Below are positions 27,494 to 37,360 of a stretch of 60,357 nt of DNA, piece by piece. Source of the DNA: Streptomyces sp. Ncost-T10-10d. Its GTDB lineage: Bacteria; Actinomycetota; Actinomycetes; Streptomycetales; Streptomycetaceae. The position numbers and the translations under genes were made by a program. The DNA lies in contig NZ_FMDF01000054.1 in NCBI RefSeq assembly GCF_900091955.1, positions 1 through 60,357 of the forward strand, in the 5' to 3' direction. The notes beneath the pieces are model-generated. The model saw nothing but the letters and a program-made list of their open reading frames with translations, had not been told where the DNA came from and did not search any database. How positions within the stretch are numbered: position 1 is the stretch's first letter; each line of letters begins with the position of its first letter.

Positions 27494-28180
27494 GATCTCT
27501 CCTCAGGCGGTTTCGAAGGGTGCGCCCGCCCACGCGATGAACGCCTACGGGAACAGGCGACGCACATGAGGGAGGGGGCCTCGGCCGCCCACCAGGACGG
27601 GCGCACAGGCACTGACGCAGACCTGCGCACCAGACGAAAGCACCCTGAGCCGCGGGCGGTCGGATCGCCGCGCCATACTGCCGTGTTTCAGGCGGGCACG
27701 TCACACGGTCGGGTTACGGGCTGCTTCGGCCTTACCGGTCGTTTCCGCGGCCGAGGCCGCTCAGCCATGTCGGACGCAGACCAGCCGGACGTTACCCGCC
27801 CACCAGCGGGTATTCAGAGGCGGCGTGCGGCTGAGGGCCCGCGACGATGGCTCGCATGTGCCTCCCTCACAGCGATGGCCATCGACGCGGCCATCGCCTG
27901 ATGCCCGCCCTCCTTCTCCGGCATGCGAGCGATATATGCGAGGGATAGGCTGTTGACAACAGCCAGGTTCTCCAGGCGGTGTCGCAGACACCGGTCGCCA
28001 GGTTCGTGACGACCAGTTCTGCCTACGGAGACCTTTGATGAGCGCCGCTGTCACCTTCGCAGGCGAAGGGGCGGGCAACAGCCGATTTTCTCTCTCGGAG
28101 ACCCACCCTTGCGTTGTGCGCGCCGACGCGGTGCCACCTCGGTGACCGCCGCTCTTCAGCCCCCGAAACGGAGGGTCGGC
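27494..28180. other. Long gene-free interval before the P450 operon
   Basis: 687 bp without a convincing gene. A 36-codon minus-strand ORF begins with MPEKEGGHQ near 27924. The part at 28010-28107 read on the minus strand has blocks reminiscent of a glycine aptamer (GAGAGAGA, CGAAGGTGAC, AGGCAGAACTGG), but no fitting downstream gene. GGTGTC/GACACC (27978-27992) and GCTGTTGACAACAGC (27950-27964) form small hairpins. The promoter of the ferredoxin-P450 operon should lie at its right end. Confidence 0.4.
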
Positions 28181-28408
28181 ATGAGGGTTGTCGTAGATCT
28201 TTCCCGATGCCAGGGCTACGCGCAGTGCGCATTCCTTGCCCCGGAAGTGTTCCGGATGCACGGCGAGGAAGCGCTGATGTATCACCCGAACCCCGACGAC
28301 TCCCAGCGCGAACAGGTGGAACGCGCTGCGGCAGCCTGCCCGCTCCAGGCCATTCTCGTCGACCGGCTCAATGAGTGGGACGCGCCGGCGGAGGCGTCGC
28401 CGTCATGA
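28181..28408 (+). CDS. Small 3Fe-4S-type ferredoxin
   Basis: A 75-residue ferredoxin. The ATG at 28181 follows ACGGAGG. Cluster ligands are C10 and C16 (CQGYAQC, the C-x5-C spacing of [3Fe-4S] P450 ferredoxins) and C53 in ACPLQAI. It would carry electrons from the reductase encoded next to the P450 two genes on. Its stop overlaps the reductase ATG by 4 bp. Confidence 0.9.
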   Translation: MRVVVDLSRCQGYAQCAFLAPEVFRMHGEEALMYHPNPDDSQREQVERAAAACPLQAILVDRLNEWDAPAEASPS

Positions 28409-29796
28409 GCAGCGCGCACACGCTTCAGGGGTTCAAGCGCGACGGCCGCATCGCCATCGTCGGAGCCTCACTGGCGGGACTGCGGGCCGCGGAGGCCCTG
28501 CGCGGTGAGGGATTCACCGGGTCATTGACCATGATCGGCGACGAGCTGGGAGAGCCCTACGACCGGCCCCCTCTGTCCAAACAGGTACTGACCGGGTGGG
28601 TGCCGACCGACGGCACCACATTGCCGCAGCGTCGCGACATCGATGCGCAGTGGCTTCTGGGCGTGCCCGCCAGCGGCCTCGACCTGGCGACCAATCATGT
28701 GCACCTCGCCGACGGCAACGACGTCGCCTTCGACCGAGTGCTCATCTCCACAGGAGTACGCGCCCGGCCCTGGCCCGTCGAGGCAGAAGCCTCCCTGCAC
28801 GGCGTCTTCGTCGTCCGCACGCGCGGGGACGCCGAAGGCCTGCAGCAGGCACTCGCCGCCGGCCCCTCCCGCGTACTGATCATCGGCGCGGGCTTCACGG
28901 GCTCCGAGATCGCCTCCATCTGCCGCGAGCGTGACATTTCGGTCACCGTCGCCGAGCTCGGACCCGCCCCGCTCGTCGGGGCACTCGGCGCCGTGATCGG
29001 TGGCGTTGCCGCTGACATGCAGCGTGCCCACGGCGTCGACCTGCGCTGCGGCGTCAAGGTCACCCGGCTGGAAGGTGACGCGCAGGGGCGGTTGTGCCGC
29101 GCCCACTTCTCCGACGGCAGCACCGTCGACGCCGACGTGGCGGTGGTGGCGCTCGGCGGCATCCGCAACACCGATTGGCTGCAGGATTCAGGACTGGCGG
29201 TGGGCGTATGGGGAATCGCCTGCGACTCGGGCTGCCGCGCCTTCGACTTCAACGGCCTGGTCACCGATGACGTCTTCGTCGCCGGAGACGTGGCACGCTG
29301 CCCGCACCCGGTCTACGAGTACCGCTTCATCTCGCTGGAACACTGGGCCAACGCCGTGGAACAGGCCGATATCGCGGCACACAACATGGTCAACGCTCAG
29401 GCGGACCGCTGGCCGCACCTGGCCATCCCGGCGTTCTGGTCCATCCAGTTCGGTGTCAACATCAAGTCCGTCGGTGTGCCGACCTTTGCCGACGAGGTCG
29501 TTGTCACTCAGGGTTCAGTTCCCGACCGCCGCTTCGTCGCTGCATACGGCTACCAAGGCCGCGTCACCGCGGCCGTCAGCTTCAACAACGCGAAGTGGCT
29601 GGACCACTACCGAAAGCTGATCGAGACGGCCGCGCCCTTCCCGCCGCCCTGCCCCACACCCGACCGACCCGTCGACGCGAAGCCGGTGCCCGTCGACTTT
29701 CCCGGCCCCCTCCTGCTCAGCCAGGGCGCCACGGTAGTGGTCACCGGCCATGACCCGAGCGAGCGGCGCGTCACGGCCGTGCGGATCCACCGGTAG
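28405..29796 (+). CDS. FAD-dependent NAD(P)H-ferredoxin reductase
   Basis: A 463-residue flavoprotein of the class seen in oxygenase-coupled reductases. FAD-binding IVGASLAGLRAAEAL lies near residues 15-29, the NAD(P)H-binding VLIIGAGFTGSEIA near 158-171, and VFVAGDVARCPHP marks the second FAD contact. The start overlaps the ferredoxin stop (ATGA). A C-terminal extension of about 35 residues after PCPTPDRP is longer than in many relatives. It should reduce the adjacent ferredoxin to drive the P450. Confidence 0.9.
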   Translation: MSSAHTLQGFKRDGRIAIVGASLAGLRAAEALRGEGFTGSLTMIGDELGEPYDRPPLSKQVLTGWVPTDGTTLPQRRDIDAQWLLGVPASGLDLATNHVHLADGNDVAFDRVLISTGVRARPWPVEAEASLHGVFVVRTRGDAEGLQQALAAGPSRVLIIGAGFTGSEIASICRERDISVTVAELGPAPLVGALGAVIGGVAADMQRAHGVDLRCGVKVTRLEGDAQGRLCRAHFSDGSTVDADVAVVALGGIRNTDWLQDSGLAVGVWGIACDSGCRAFDFNGLVTDDVFVAGDVARCPHPVYEYRFISLEHWANAVEQADIAAHNMVNAQADRWPHLAIPAFWSIQFGVNIKSVGVPTFADEVVVTQGSVPDRRFVAAYGYQGRVTAAVSFNNAKWLDHYRKLIETAAPFPPPCPTPDRPVDAKPVPVDFPGPLLLSQGATVVVTGHDPSERRVTAVRIHR

Positions 29797-29804
29797 GAGG
29801 CGAC

Positions 29805-31013
29805 ATGACCGAGACCAGCACCCTGCACCGAATCCTCGACTACTCCGCTCGCGCCGACCCGTACCCGCTGTACGCCGAACTGCGCAAGACCCCGGTGGCC
29901 CTGCAGGAGGACGGCAGCTACGTCATCAGCACCTACCGCGAGATCACCGACATACTGCACAACCCGCACCTCAGCTCGGACGCCCGCAACCTGTCGCGGC
30001 CGACGCCGGCAGCCGAAGAGCGCGACACGCCTTCGTTCATCACCATCGACCCGCCCGAGCACGACCGCCTACGTCGCCTGGCGATGCGCCACTTCGGCCC
30101 GCCGTGCACGCCGGGGCTGGTGACCGGCATGCAACCCGACCTGACCGCGATCGTCGGCAGCCTGATCGACGACTTCGCGAAAAACTCGCAGCTGGTCGAC
30201 ATCGTCGACGACTTCGCCTACCCGTTCCCCGTCACCGTGATCTGCCAACTGCTCGGCGTGCCACGCGAGGACGAACCACGGTTCCACCAGTGGGTCAACG
30301 CCATCATCGACTCGCTCGACTACAACCCGGAGACCGACCCGCCGGAGAAAATGAACCATGGCATGCAGGCCACCAAGGACATGCACCAGTATCTCGGTGG
30401 GCTGCTGGAGCCACGCCACGGCCGGCCCGGCGACGACCTGCTGTCACGGCTGGCCAACGACGACGGGCCCGATGGGCGGATGACCGACAAGGAAATCATC
30501 AGCACCGCCCACCTGCTGCTCATTGCCGGCCATGAGACCACCGTCAACCTCATCACCAACGGCATGCTGACGCTTCTGCGCCACCCGCACGTACTCCAAC
30601 GGCTGCGTGGCGAACCGGACTTGATCGTGCGACTGGTCGAGGAGCTGCTGCGCTACGAGCCCCCTGTCCACATCATCCCCTGGCGGGCGGCGTACAGCGA
30701 CATCACCCTCGCCGACACCGTCATCCCCAAGGGTTCCCGGATCATTCTCATGCTCGCCTCCGGCAGTCGCGATCCGGACCGCTTCGACGATCCCGACCGC
30801 TTCGACCCCGATCGACAGGACAACCAGCACCTCGGGTTCGGCAGCGGCATCCACCTGTGCTTCGGAGGCCCGCTGGCCCGGCTGGAAACCCAGATCGCAC
30901 TCAGCGAGCTGGTGCGCCGACTCGAGCGGCCCAGGCTGGTGACCGACCCGCCGCCGTACCGGCCCAGCCCGATCCTGCGGGGGCCGATTCATCTGCACAT
31001 CGAGCAGAGTTGA
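29805..31013 (+). CDS. Cytochrome P450
   Basis: A 402-residue soluble bacterial P450, 8 bp after the reductase stop, with AGGAGG before the ATG. The oxygen-activating I-helix motif AGHETT is at 241-246, the ExxR pair lies in EELLRYEPP, and the heme loop FGSGIHLCFGG places the axial Cys at residue 352. Together with the two preceding genes it forms a self-contained class I electron-transfer operon. Substrate cannot be inferred; no biosynthetic cluster is visible around it. Confidence 0.95.
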   Translation: MTETSTLHRILDYSARADPYPLYAELRKTPVALQEDGSYVISTYREITDILHNPHLSSDARNLSRPTPAAEERDTPSFITIDPPEHDRLRRLAMRHFGPPCTPGLVTGMQPDLTAIVGSLIDDFAKNSQLVDIVDDFAYPFPVTVICQLLGVPREDEPRFHQWVNAIIDSLDYNPETDPPEKMNHGMQATKDMHQYLGGLLEPRHGRPGDDLLSRLANDDGPDGRMTDKEIISTAHLLLIAGHETTVNLITNGMLTLLRHPHVLQRLRGEPDLIVRLVEELLRYEPPVHIIPWRAAYSDITLADTVIPKGSRIILMLASGSRDPDRFDDPDRFDPDRQDNQHLGFGSGIHLCFGGPLARLETQIALSELVRRLERPRLVTDPPPYRPSPILRGPIHLHIEQS

Positions 31014-31347
31014 CAGTGCTGTGGAGGAGGCGCTCACCGTGCGGGGCCGTAGGCATCCCCACGGGCAGAGCGAAGCTCAGTACGCCAGGCACCACTTCCA
31101 CGGACGCACCCCTGACACCCACCGCCCCGGTGAATCTTCCCGATCGCGGGTCGTGGCGCACCGGACCGGCCTGCGGCGACGCGGCTGGATCCGGCTGCTC
31201 GTCCCGGCTGGGCAACCGCTGGTTCTTCAGGGCGGAGTGACGGACGTCTCTACCGCGGGGGGCCTGTCATCACGGACGAAACGGGGCGGAAGGCCGACGG
31301 CCCGCCGCCCCGCTCCTGGGGCCGGTCGCGCCGGACACAGTGACCGG
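31014..31347. other. Gene-free interval with terminator for the chitinase gene
   Basis: No convincing gene. Next to the chitinase stop, GGGGCGG (31283-31289) and CCGCCCC (31305-31311) form a hairpin suited to end the leftward chitinase transcript. A second smaller stem, CCGGTC/GACCGG, lies between it and the stop codon. Confidence 0.5.
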
Positions 31348-32622
<1,275 letters not shown>

Positions 32623-32725
32623 CTTGTCTCCTCGTGGGGGAGGGAACTCGGCAGTGGGGGGCGCGCTTTCGGCCATCCGTGGACTTGGTATGAACGCGGA
32701 AAGGCCGGTTCGGTGGAACCGTAGA

Positions 32726-32759
32726 TGGACTAGACCAGTTGGGTCAATGGTTCGGACCA
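32726..32759. promoter_or_regulatory. Two DasR-like boxes upstream of the chitinase gene
   Basis: TGGACTAGACCA (32726-32737) differs at one position from the dre core TGGTCTAGACCA. A second box TGGTTCGGACCA (32748-32759) keeps both TGGT/ACCA arms. The starts are 22 bp apart, the paired-repeat layout known for Streptomyces chitinase promoters. They lie 104-137 bp before the chitinase ATG, inside the divergent region shared with the acyl-CoA dehydrogenase gene (32623-32996), which otherwise holds no gene. Confidence 0.7.
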
Positions 32760-32996
32760 ACTTCGGAGACCGTTCCGCTCGCCCCCGAGTCGCTCGGTCA
32801 CCCCGTGACGGATATCGTCCGATCGGGCATACTCAAGCCGCCACAGCCGCTGGCCGGCGACTCTCGAAATCCGGGAGTCCGGCATCGGCTGGGCAGCAGT
32901 GCTTCTCCGGGCCGTGCCCGGAACGCCCCCCGGCGGCGCCGCCCACACCCCGCGCGCGCGACCGTCGCAACGCCCGACAGGGAGGAGAGCGCCGTC

Positions 32997-34169
32997 ATGA
33001 CCGACCGTGCCCCGCAATTGGTGGAACGCCGTCTACCCACCGAGGAGTCCAGGCAGCTCGTCGCGCTCGTCCGCGACATCGCCCAGCGAGAGATCGCGCC
33101 GAGGGCGGCCGAGGAGGAGGACGCCGGCCGGTTCCCGCGCGAAGTCTTCACTCTGCTCTCCGAGTCCGGACTGCTCGGACTGCCCTACGACTCCGCCCAC
33201 GGCGGTGGTGACCAGCCGTACGAGGTCTACCTCCAGGTCCTCGAAGAGCTCGCGTCCGCCCGGCTCACCGTCGGTCTCGGCGTCAGTGTCCACTCCCTCG
33301 CCTGCCACGCGCTCGCCGGATACGGCACCAAGGAGCAGCAGGCCGAACACCTCCCGGCGATGCTGGGAGGTGGCCTGCTGGGCGCCTACTGCCTCTCCGA
33401 GCCCGCCTCGGGCTCCGACGCCGCCTCGCTCCGTACGAAGGCCGTACGGGACGGCGACGACTGGGTCATCACCGGCACCAAGGCATGGATCACGCACGGC
33501 GGCATCGCCGACTTCTACACGGTCCTGGCCCGCACCGGAGCCGAGGGCGCCCGTGGCATCACGGCCTTCCTGGTCCCCGGCGACGCCGAGGGGCTGAACG
33601 CGGCCGCCCCCGAGAAGAAGATGGGCATGAAGGGCTCGCCCACCGCCCAGCTGAACTTCGACGGCGTACGGGTCGCCGACGCCCGCCGGATCGGTGAGGA
33701 GGGCCAGGGCTTCGCGATCGCCCTGTCCGCGCTCGACTCCGGACGCCTGGGCATCGCCGCCTGTGCGATCGGCGTCGCCCAGGCCGCACTGGGCGAGGCC
33801 GTCGCCTACGCCACCGGGCGGCAGCAGTTCGGCCGGCCCATCGCGGACTTCCAGGGCCTGCGCTTCATGCTCGCCGACATGGCCACCCAGATAGAGGCGG
33901 GCCGGTCGCTCTACCTGGAGGCGGCCCGGCTGCGCGACGAGGGCAGGCCCTTCTCGCGCCAGGCGGCCATGGCCAAGCTGTTCTGCACGGACGCGGCCAT
34001 GCGGGTGACCATCGACGCGGTCCAGGTGCTCGGCGGATACGGCTACACCCTCGACTTCCCCGTCGAGCGGCTGATGCGTGAGGCCAAGGTGCTGCAGATC
34101 GTCGAAGGCACCAATCAGATCCAGCGGATGGTCATCGCGCGCCACCTCGCGGGTCCTGAGACGCGCTGA
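32997..34169 (+). CDS. Acyl-CoA dehydrogenase
   Basis: A 390-residue FAD enzyme that introduces the alpha-beta double bond in acyl-CoA. AGGGAGGAGA precedes the ATG at 32997. Family signatures include YCLSEPASGSDAASLRTKA (FAD/substrate loop), WITHGGIAD, GRQQFGRPIADFQ and the C-terminal QVLGGYGYTLDFPVERLMRE followed by QIVEGTNQIQRMVIAR, with the catalytic Glu in EGTN. Probably a short/branched-chain member of fatty or amino acid breakdown; chain specificity is not visible. Confidence 0.95.
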   Translation: MTDRAPQLVERRLPTEESRQLVALVRDIAQREIAPRAAEEEDAGRFPREVFTLLSESGLLGLPYDSAHGGGDQPYEVYLQVLEELASARLTVGLGVSVHSLACHALAGYGTKEQQAEHLPAMLGGGLLGAYCLSEPASGSDAASLRTKAVRDGDDWVITGTKAWITHGGIADFYTVLARTGAEGARGITAFLVPGDAEGLNAAAPEKKMGMKGSPTAQLNFDGVRVADARRIGEEGQGFAIALSALDSGRLGIAACAIGVAQAALGEAVAYATGRQQFGRPIADFQGLRFMLADMATQIEAGRSLYLEAARLRDEGRPFSRQAAMAKLFCTDAAMRVTIDAVQVLGGYGYTLDFPVERLMREAKVLQIVEGTNQIQRMVIARHLAGPETR

Positions 34170-34443
34170 CCCGCAGCGGTCGCTCCGACCACACGGGCGT
34201 CGTCATGATCCGGTTCCACTCCTGGTCATGGCGGCCCGGCAGGGTCCGCCCCGTGCCTTCCCAATGACGCAGCATGGACCGGTAGATGGGTGGATCGGTG
34301 GAGTGCGGCGCCGGTCGCGGCGTGGACCGGGGCGGTACGGGCTGCGGCACCGGCTGCGAACCGGGCTGCGGAACCGATTCTTCGGCGGTCGGAGCGGCGA
34401 GGCGGCGGCGACCGGGACCGGCCGTTGAGTGCAGCAGGGTCAT
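34132..34443 (-). CDS. Small hypothetical protein
   Basis: A 103-residue protein converging on, and overlapping by 38 bp, the end of the acyl-CoA dehydrogenase gene. The N-terminal half is a low-complexity Pro/Arg region (QPGSQPVPQPVPPRST). The C-terminal half (PPIYRSMLRHWEGTGRTLPG, then RHDQEWNRI) resembles short Streptomyces proteins with a GRTLPGRxDxEW motif, recalled from experience, not checked. The ribosome-binding site is weak. Function unknown. The 34444-34624 interval to its right holds nothing convincing. Confidence 0.55.
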   Translation of the reverse strand: MTLLHSTAGPGRRRLAAPTAEESVPQPGSQPVPQPVPPRSTPRPAPHSTDPPIYRSMLRHWEGTGRTLPGRHDQEWNRIMTTPVWSERPLRVSASQDPRGGAR

Positions 34444-34624
34444 GCCTCGCCAACGGTGCGGGGCGGGCGCAGGTCACTGCCCGGCCGATTCGAGAGCCCG
34501 TTCGCCGGGTTCCCGGGCGGCGCGGTCTCATCGACAGCGGGCACCACGCCGGCCGGGCCGTCGTGGTGCAGCGCAGTTGTGCCGGACGCGTCCGGGCGGT
34601 CCCGCGCAAGTGCGGGAAGGGCCC

Positions 34625-35023
34625 TCAGGCGGCGTTGCGCCGCATCTGCGGCACCCGCAGCGGGCGCGAGCCGGGGCCGCCGGCATGCGAGAACGGCTGC
34701 ATGCGCCAGTCGAGCCCCTGAGGGAGCGTCAACAGCAGTGCCGTCTCCTGCTCCTGGAGGACGAGCGACTCGTCGGCGGGCCGCGCCTGGGACGCCGCGC
34801 GGCCGGTCCCGGCACAGACCGTCAGAACGAACGGATTCCACGGAGTCGGGCACAGCGCGTGTTCCGGCAGTACGTCCTCGTCCGCCAGCAGCGCGATCGG
34901 CTGCGCGCAGTCCGGGCAGATCACCCGGTACATCTCGAACATGTCGTACGCGTCGGGAGCGGTGTCCTCGACCGGATCAACGGGCTCCGGTTCGGTACGT
35001 CCGGTGAGCTTCAGGCTCTGCAT
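34625..35023 (-). CDS. Hypothetical protein with a CxxC zinc-ribbon-like segment
   Basis: A 132-residue cytosolic protein; the ATG at 35023 follows GGGGGGA. An acidic N-terminus is followed by YRVICPDCAQPIALLADEDV with a CxxC pair, then HALCPTPWNPFVLTVC giving two further Cys, which could complete a metal site. The C-terminus is basic (VPQMRRNAA). Not recognised as a known family. It lies divergent from the Lrp gene. Confidence 0.7.
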   Translation of the reverse strand: MQSLKLTGRTEPEPVDPVEDTAPDAYDMFEMYRVICPDCAQPIALLADEDVLPEHALCPTPWNPFVLTVCAGTGRAASQARPADESLVLQEQETALLLTLPQGLDWRMQPFSHAGGPGSRPLRVPQMRRNAA

Positions 35024-35226
35024 GGGAAATTCCCCCCTCGGGTGGGCCGACAAGGCGCCACGGCCTCGACCACAGCAAGCACTTCCCGTCACGCATCGGC
35101 CGTAACCACGAGGGGGTCGACTACCCACCCGTAAACCTGTGGCATTCGTCACATGGCCGCCGCAGGTGCCCTTCCGGAGCCCTCACCGCTGTGCCTGGAG
35201 GGACCTGGGGCAATAGGTTGATCCGT

Positions 35227-35667
35227 ATGGAGGAGCTGGACCGACAGATCGTGGAGTTGCTCGTCAAGGACGGGCGGATGAGCTACACCGACCTGGGCAA
35301 GGCCACGGGCCTGTCCACCTCGGCGGTTCATCAGCGTGTCCGCAGGCTGGAGCAGCGCGGGGTGATCCGGGGCTATGCCGCGGTCGTCGACCCCGAGGCC
35401 GTCGGCCTGCCGCTCACCGCGTTCATCTCGGTGAAACCCTTCGACCCGAGCGCGCCGGACGACATCGCGGAGCGGCTCGCGGGCGTCCCGGAGCTGGAGG
35501 CGTGTCACAGCGTCGCGGGTGACGAGAACTACATTCTCAAGGTGCGTGTCGCGACCCCGCTGGAGCTGGAACACCTGCTCAGCCGGATCCGCTCGCTGGC
35601 CGGTGTCTCCACCCGGACCACCGTCGTACTCTCCACGCCGTACGAGGCCCGGCCCCCGCAGATCTGA
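35227..35667 (+). CDS. Lrp/AsnC-family transcriptional regulator
   Basis: A 146-residue regulator with an N-terminal HTH (LDRQIVELLVKDGRMSYTDL through STSAVHQRVRRLEQRGVI) and a C-terminal RAM/ACT-like effector domain (VGLPLTAFISVKPF; VAGDENYILKVRVAT). Members sense amino acids and act as dimers or octamers. The ATG at 35227 is 8 nt after a TAGGTT hexamer (35214-35219) and lacks a clear ribosome-binding site, so a leaderless transcript is likely. Probably regulates itself and the adjacent amidohydrolase gene. Confidence 0.9.
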   Translation: MEELDRQIVELLVKDGRMSYTDLGKATGLSTSAVHQRVRRLEQRGVIRGYAAVVDPEAVGLPLTAFISVKPFDPSAPDDIAERLAGVPELEACHSVAGDENYILKVRVATPLELEHLLSRIRSLAGVSTRTTVVLSTPYEARPPQI

Positions 35668-35713
35668 GGGGGTCGCGGGACGCGCGGGTCCGGGCAGGCG
35701 CGAGACTGGTCCC

Positions 35714-37360
35714 ATGACCGAGAGCACCGCCCCCCAGAGCGAACACCGCACCGTACTGCTGCGCGGTGGAGACGTCCACAGCCCCGCCGACCCCTTCGCC
35801 ACCGCCATGGTGGTCGAACGCGGCCATGTTGCCTGGGTGGGCTCGGAAGGGGCCGCCGACGCCTTCGCGAGCGGCGTCGATGAAGTGATCGACCTCGAAG
35901 GTGCACTGGTCACCCCCGCGTTCACCGACGCCCACGTCCACACCACATCGACCGGCCTGGCCCTCACCGGCCTCGACCTCTCCGGTGCCCGGACCCTCGA
36001 CGAGGCGCTCGGTCTCCTGCGCGCGTACGTGGCGGCGCACCCCGCGGACCGGGTCGTCCTCGGCCACGGCTGGGACGCCACACGCTGGCCGGAGCAACGC
36101 CCGCCGTCGCGCGGCGAGCTCGACGCGGCCGTCGGCGGACGGCCGGTGTACCTGCCCCGTATCGATGTGCACTCCGCGGTCGTCACCACCGCCCTGCTCG
36201 ATCTGGTCCCGGGCGTCACCCGACTGACCGGGTACCACCCCGATGCCCCGCTGACCGGCGCCGCCCACCACGCGGTGCGCTCCGCGGCCCACGGCGCCGT
36301 CTCGCCGCAGCAGCGCGCCGACGCCCAGCGCGCCGCTCTGCGCCACGCCGCGTCGCTCGGCATCGGCACCGTCCACGAGTGCGGCGGCCCGGACATCTCC
36401 GACGAGGAGGACTTCGTCGCGCTGATCGAGCTCGCCGCGACGGAGAGCGGACCACGGGTCTTCGGCTACTGGGCCGAGCAGGTCGGCGACGAGAAGGACG
36501 CCCGCCGCATCCGGGAACTCGGTGCGATCGGCGCCGCCGGCGACCTCTTCGTCGACGGCTCGCTCGGCTCGCACACCGCCTGCCTGCACGAGCCGTACGC
36601 CGACGGCCCGGCCGGACATACGGGTACCGCCCACCTGGACGCAGCGCGGATCGCCGCCCATGTCACCGCCTGCACCGAGGCCGGGCTGCAGGCCGGATTC
36701 CACGCCATCGGCGACGCGGCGGTCTCCGCCGTGGTGGAGGGCGTCCGGGCCGCCTCCGAGACGCTCGGCCTGGCCCGGATCAGGGCCGCCCGGCACCGTA
36801 TCGAGCATGCCGAGATGCTCACCCCCGAGACCGTTGCCGCCTTCGCGGAGCTGGGTCTGACCGCTTCCGTGCAGCCTGCCTTCGACGCGGCCTGGGGCGG
36901 CGAGGAGGGCATGTACGCGCAGCGGCTCGGCACCGAGCGGGCCAGGACCCTCAACCCGTACGCGGCGCTCCTGCGGGCCGGTGTGCCCCTGGCCTTCGGC
37001 TCGGACAGCCCCGTGACCCCGCTGGACCCGTGGGGGACCGTACGGGCCGCCGCATTCCATCGCACGCCCGAGCACCGGATCTCCGTACGGGCGGGCTTCA
37101 CCGCCCACACCAGGGGCGGCTGGCGGGCCGTCGGCCGCGACGACGCGGGGGTCCTGGTACCCGGTGCCCCGGCGGACTACGCGATCTGGCGCACCGCTGA
37201 CCTGGTGGTCCAGGCCCCGGACGACCGGGTCGCCCGCTGGTCGACCGACCCGAGGTCGGGAACGCCCGGCCTGCCGGACCTCACCCCGGGCGCCGAGCTT
37301 CCGGTCTGCCTGAGCACCGCGGTCTTCGGACAAAATGTCTACGTACGGCCGAACGAGTGA
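35714..37360 (+). CDS. Amidohydrolase of the YtcJ/Amidohydro_3 type
   Basis: A 548-residue metal-dependent hydrolase. The ATG at 35714 is preferred over the upstream open frame inside lrp. The metal-binding HxH lies in TPAFTDAHVHTTSTG (about residues 69-83), later ligands in GFHAIGDAA and RIEHAEML, and the last Asp in LAFGSDSPVTPLDPW. Family members deacylate or hydrolyse N-substituted amides or formamides; no natural substrate can be assigned. It sits 46 bp after the Lrp gene on the same strand. Confidence 0.87.
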   Translation: MTESTAPQSEHRTVLLRGGDVHSPADPFATAMVVERGHVAWVGSEGAADAFASGVDEVIDLEGALVTPAFTDAHVHTTSTGLALTGLDLSGARTLDEALGLLRAYVAAHPADRVVLGHGWDATRWPEQRPPSRGELDAAVGGRPVYLPRIDVHSAVVTTALLDLVPGVTRLTGYHPDAPLTGAAHHAVRSAAHGAVSPQQRADAQRAALRHAASLGIGTVHECGGPDISDEEDFVALIELAATESGPRVFGYWAEQVGDEKDARRIRELGAIGAAGDLFVDGSLGSHTACLHEPYADGPAGHTGTAHLDAARIAAHVTACTEAGLQAGFHAIGDAAVSAVVEGVRAASETLGLARIRAARHRIEHAEMLTPETVAAFAELGLTASVQPAFDAAWGGEEGMYAQRLGTERARTLNPYAALLRAGVPLAFGSDSPVTPLDPWGTVRAAAFHRTPEHRISVRAGFTAHTRGGWRAVGRDDAGVLVPGAPADYAIWRTADLVVQAPDDRVARWSTDPRSGTPGLPDLTPGAELPVCLSTAVFGQNVYVRPNE

